Part shown: in pieces, positions 5,597 through 5,881 of the stretch
Layout: each line of letters starts with the position of its first letter
Position numbering within the stretch: position 1 is the first letter of the stretch
DNA from: an uncultured Eubacteriales bacterium
GTDB taxonomy: Bacteria > Bacillota > Clostridia > Lachnospirales > Lachnospiraceae
NCBI GenBank assembly: GCA_900313775.1
Contig: OMSP01000060.1
Span: forward strand, 1 to 5,881
Reading direction: 5' to 3'
Length of the DNA: 5,881 bases
The notes under the pieces: model-generated
The model's database searches: none
What the model was told of the DNA's origin: nothing
What the model saw: only the letters and a program-made list of their open reading frames with translations
Position numbers and translations under genes: made by a program

Positions 5597-5881
5597 ATGA
5601 AAAAGATCAATGAGATCATGGACGGCGAGCAGCTGCGCGGGATCTATTTCTGCAAGGAGAAACGCACAGGCCAGACCAAGGCCGGCAAGCCGTTTTTCAG
5701 TTTGACGTTACAGGACAATACGGGGACACTGTCCGCCAAGATCTGGGACACGGAATCTGAGGGAATCGCTGATTTTGAAGAGAAAGATTTTGTCGACGTG
5801 CAGGGACCGGTCTCTACATATATGAACGCGCTCCAGCTCAAGATCCAGCATCTGCGCGTCGCCGGACCGGGCGAGTATGAC
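5597..5881 (+). CDS. yhaM: YhaM-family 3'-5' exoribonuclease, N-terminal OB-fold (cut by right edge)
   Basis: The first 95 codons are visible and open to the window edge. The segment is an OB-fold nucleic-acid-binding domain of the tRNA_anti type: TKAGKPFFSLTLQDNTGTLSAKIWD (about 27-51), then DFVDVQGPVSTYMNALQLKI (about 64-83). This order and spacing match B. subtilis YhaM and Lachnospiraceae homologues, where an HD-type phosphohydrolase domain follows and total length is about 310-330 residues. YhaM degrades RNA from the 3' end in a metal-dependent way; the OB-fold holds the single strand. The catalytic HD part is off the window, so activity cannot be judged. Another OB-fold protein is possible but fits less well. 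It has its own promoter and ribosome site and is divergent from mutS2. Confidence 0.85.
   Translation, partial: MKKINEIMDGEQLRGIYFCKEKRTGQTKAGKPFFSLTLQDNTGTLSAKIWDTESEGIADFEEKDFVDVQGPVSTYMNALQLKIQHLRVAGPGEYD

Overview
The window looks like the chromosome of a Gram-positive Firmicute of the class Clostridia, most like Lachnospiraceae or a near relative. The reasons are the pair GdpP and MutS2, a YhaM-type exoribonuclease N-terminus close to the Lachnospiraceae form, Bacillus-like -35/-10 promoters, and AAGGAG-type ribosome binding sites where these exist. Base composition is near-balanced by eye. The taxonomic guess is inference from protein character, not from a search.

Layout, left to right. 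(1) Positions 1-1818, minus strand: gdpP, a membrane-bound cyclic-di-AMP phosphodiesterase, with its C-terminus cut off by the left edge. (2) Positions 1819-1896: a 78-bp divergent intergenic region with a good gdpP promoter and ribosome binding site. (3) Positions 1897-3090, plus strand: an orphan extracytoplasmic sugar-type substrate-binding protein with no transporter genes beside it. (4) Positions 3091-5478, minus strand: complete mutS2. Its stop codon abuts the stop codon of the binding-protein gene with no base between them. (5) Positions 5479-5596: a 118-bp divergent intergenic region. (6) Positions 5597-5881, plus strand: the N-terminal OB-fold of a YhaM-family 3'-5' exoribonuclease, cut by the right edge.

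The most interesting structure is in the mutS2/yhaM intergenic region. Two good divergent promoters face away from each other. A perfect 9-bp inverted repeat (TCCCGCTTG / CAAGCGGGA) is placed at the identical position in each, starting on the last two bases of the -35 box and running into the spacer. The mutS2 promoter is also placed so that the predicted first transcribed base is the A of the ATG, which predicts a leaderless mRNA; no good Shine-Dalgarno sequence precedes that start. The binding-protein gene likewise lacks a Shine-Dalgarno and has a possible -10 box only a few bases upstream, so it may be near-leaderless.

Functionally these are housekeeping genes: c-di-AMP turnover (gdpP), ribosome-collision rescue or recombination control (mutS2), RNA decay (yhaM) and one secreted sensor-like binding protein of unknown ligand. 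I see no mobile element, CRISPR array, tRNA or rRNA. There is no gene-free stretch longer than 118 bp.
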